This document shows positions 4,640 to 5,127 of a stretch of DNA of 5,127 bases, piece by piece. Position 1 is the first letter of the stretch; every line of letters starts with the position of its first letter. A program made the position numbers and the translations under genes. The stretch is from Alphaproteobacteria bacterium HGW-Alphaproteobacteria-13. Its GTDB lineage: Bacteria > Pseudomonadota > Alphaproteobacteria > Sphingomonadales > Sphingomonadaceae. The stretch spans positions 1-5,127 of the forward strand of contig PHEM01000243.1 of the NCBI GenBank assembly GCA_002842935.1, written 5' to 3'. Under the pieces are notes generated by a model. That model searched no databases, was not told the DNA's origin, and saw only the letters and a program-made list of their open reading frames with translations.

Positions 4640-5127
4640 CATTGTGCCCGCGGTTGCAGCCACGGCTGCGTGCCGGCGATCTTCGCCTCATGCGCCGCGA
4701 TCGCGTCCGCGCTCTTTTCGGTCAGGGAAATCTCGTCGAGACCGTTCAGCAGGCACATCTTGCGGAACGGATCGATCTCGAAGGTGAAACGGTCCTGGAA
4801 CGGCGTCGTCACGGTCTGCGTATCGAGGTCGACATGGATCGGGTCGGTCGCCGCGACGTCCATCAGCCGGTCGATCGCCGCCTGCGGCAGGACCACGGGC
4901 AGGATGCCGTTCTTGACCGCGTTGCCGGAGAAGATGTCCGAATAGCTCGGCGCGATGACGACGCGGATGCCGAGGTCGCCGAGCGCCCAGGCGGCATGTT
5001 CGCGGCTGGACCCGCAACCGAAATTGTCGCCCGCGATCAGGATCGGCGCGCCGCTATATTCGGGCTGGTCGAACAGGTTGCCGGGAACCGCGCGCAGCGT
5101 TTCGAACGCGCCCTTGCCCATGCCTTC
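4639..5127 (-). CDS. leuD: 3-isopropylmalate dehydratase small subunit (LeuD), 5' end cut by window
   Basis: With LeuC, LeuD forms isopropylmalate isomerase, which converts 2-isopropylmalate to 3-isopropylmalate in leucine biosynthesis. The visible part is 162 codons and open to the right edge. Since bacterial LeuD is about 200 residues, roughly 40 N-terminal residues lie outside. The aconitase-swivel signature GDNFGCGSSREH is at 4996-5031, followed by APSYSDIF and KNGILPVVL. The C-terminal part carries DPFRKMCLLNGLDEISLT, which is typical of LeuD rather than of the larger aconitases. An internal ATG at 5121 is not the true start, since upstream codons (Glu-Gly) continue the frame and the family extends further. 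leuC is expected farther right on the same strand. The downstream oxidoreductase and DUF167 genes are unlikely to serve leucine synthesis directly and may simply share the transcript. Confidence 0.95.
   Translation of the reverse strand, partial: EGMGKGAFETLRAVPGNLFDQPEYSGAPILIAGDNFGCGSSREHAAWALGDLGIRVVIAPSYSDIFSGNAVKNGILPVVLPQAAIDRLMDVAATDPIHVDLDTQTVTTPFQDRFTFEIDPFRKMCLLNGLDEISLTEKSADAIAAHEAKIAGTQPWLQPRAQ

Noticed and set aside
4049..4945. 298-codon + strand open frame across the oxidoreductase and leuD
   Set aside because: It lies antisense to two confidently identified genes and has low-complexity Arg/Ala/Asp composition, so it is a GC-driven shadow.
1..5127. Defence system, CRISPR array, prophage or integrative element
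   Set aside because: No gene, repeat array, integrase or attachment site of such a system is visible; all recognised genes are core metabolism and the base composition is even.

Overview
The window is high-GC, alphaproteobacterial DNA, most likely from a sphingomonad (a Sphingopyxis- or Sphingomonas-like organism). I infer this from three things: the character of the SdhC/D/A proteins, the tightly packed genes, and an intergenic repeat built on CTGAGCTTGTCGAAG that I remember as abundant in sphingomonad genomes. No database search was run, so the genus is a guess.

Left half, + strand. About 200 bp of non-coding DNA opens the window. It holds a cluster of three consecutive hairpins (2-96) and a short perfect dyad at 165-180 just before the first gene. 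Then comes sdhC-sdhD-sdhA (201-2822), three overlapping genes encoding the two haem/quinone-binding membrane anchors and the FAD flavoprotein subunit of succinate dehydrogenase (complex II, TCA cycle and respiratory chain). The iron-sulfur subunit gene sdhB does not follow directly.

Middle. Between sdhA and the next, convergent gene lies a 156-bp spacer (2823-2978). It is dominated by an inverted pair of REP-like units (2859-2943) enclosed in a further 9-bp inverted repeat. The two units differ at stem positions in a compensatory way.

Right half, - strand. Reading right to left: the C-terminal part of leuD (isopropylmalate isomerase small subunit, cut by the window edge), a zinc-independent MDR NADPH:quinone oxidoreductase-family gene 11 bp downstream, a DUF167/YggU-family gene that appears to begin at an unusual CTG overlapping the oxidoreductase stop codon, and, after 75 bp, a small single-pass membrane protein of unknown function. 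The first three are close enough to be one transcription unit.

This is mainly housekeeping metabolism. I see no mobile-element gene, CRISPR array, tRNA, rRNA or defence system. The points most worth a second look are the paired repeat with compensatory changes, the start of the DUF167 gene, the missing sdhB and the hairpin cluster plus dyad ahead of sdhC.
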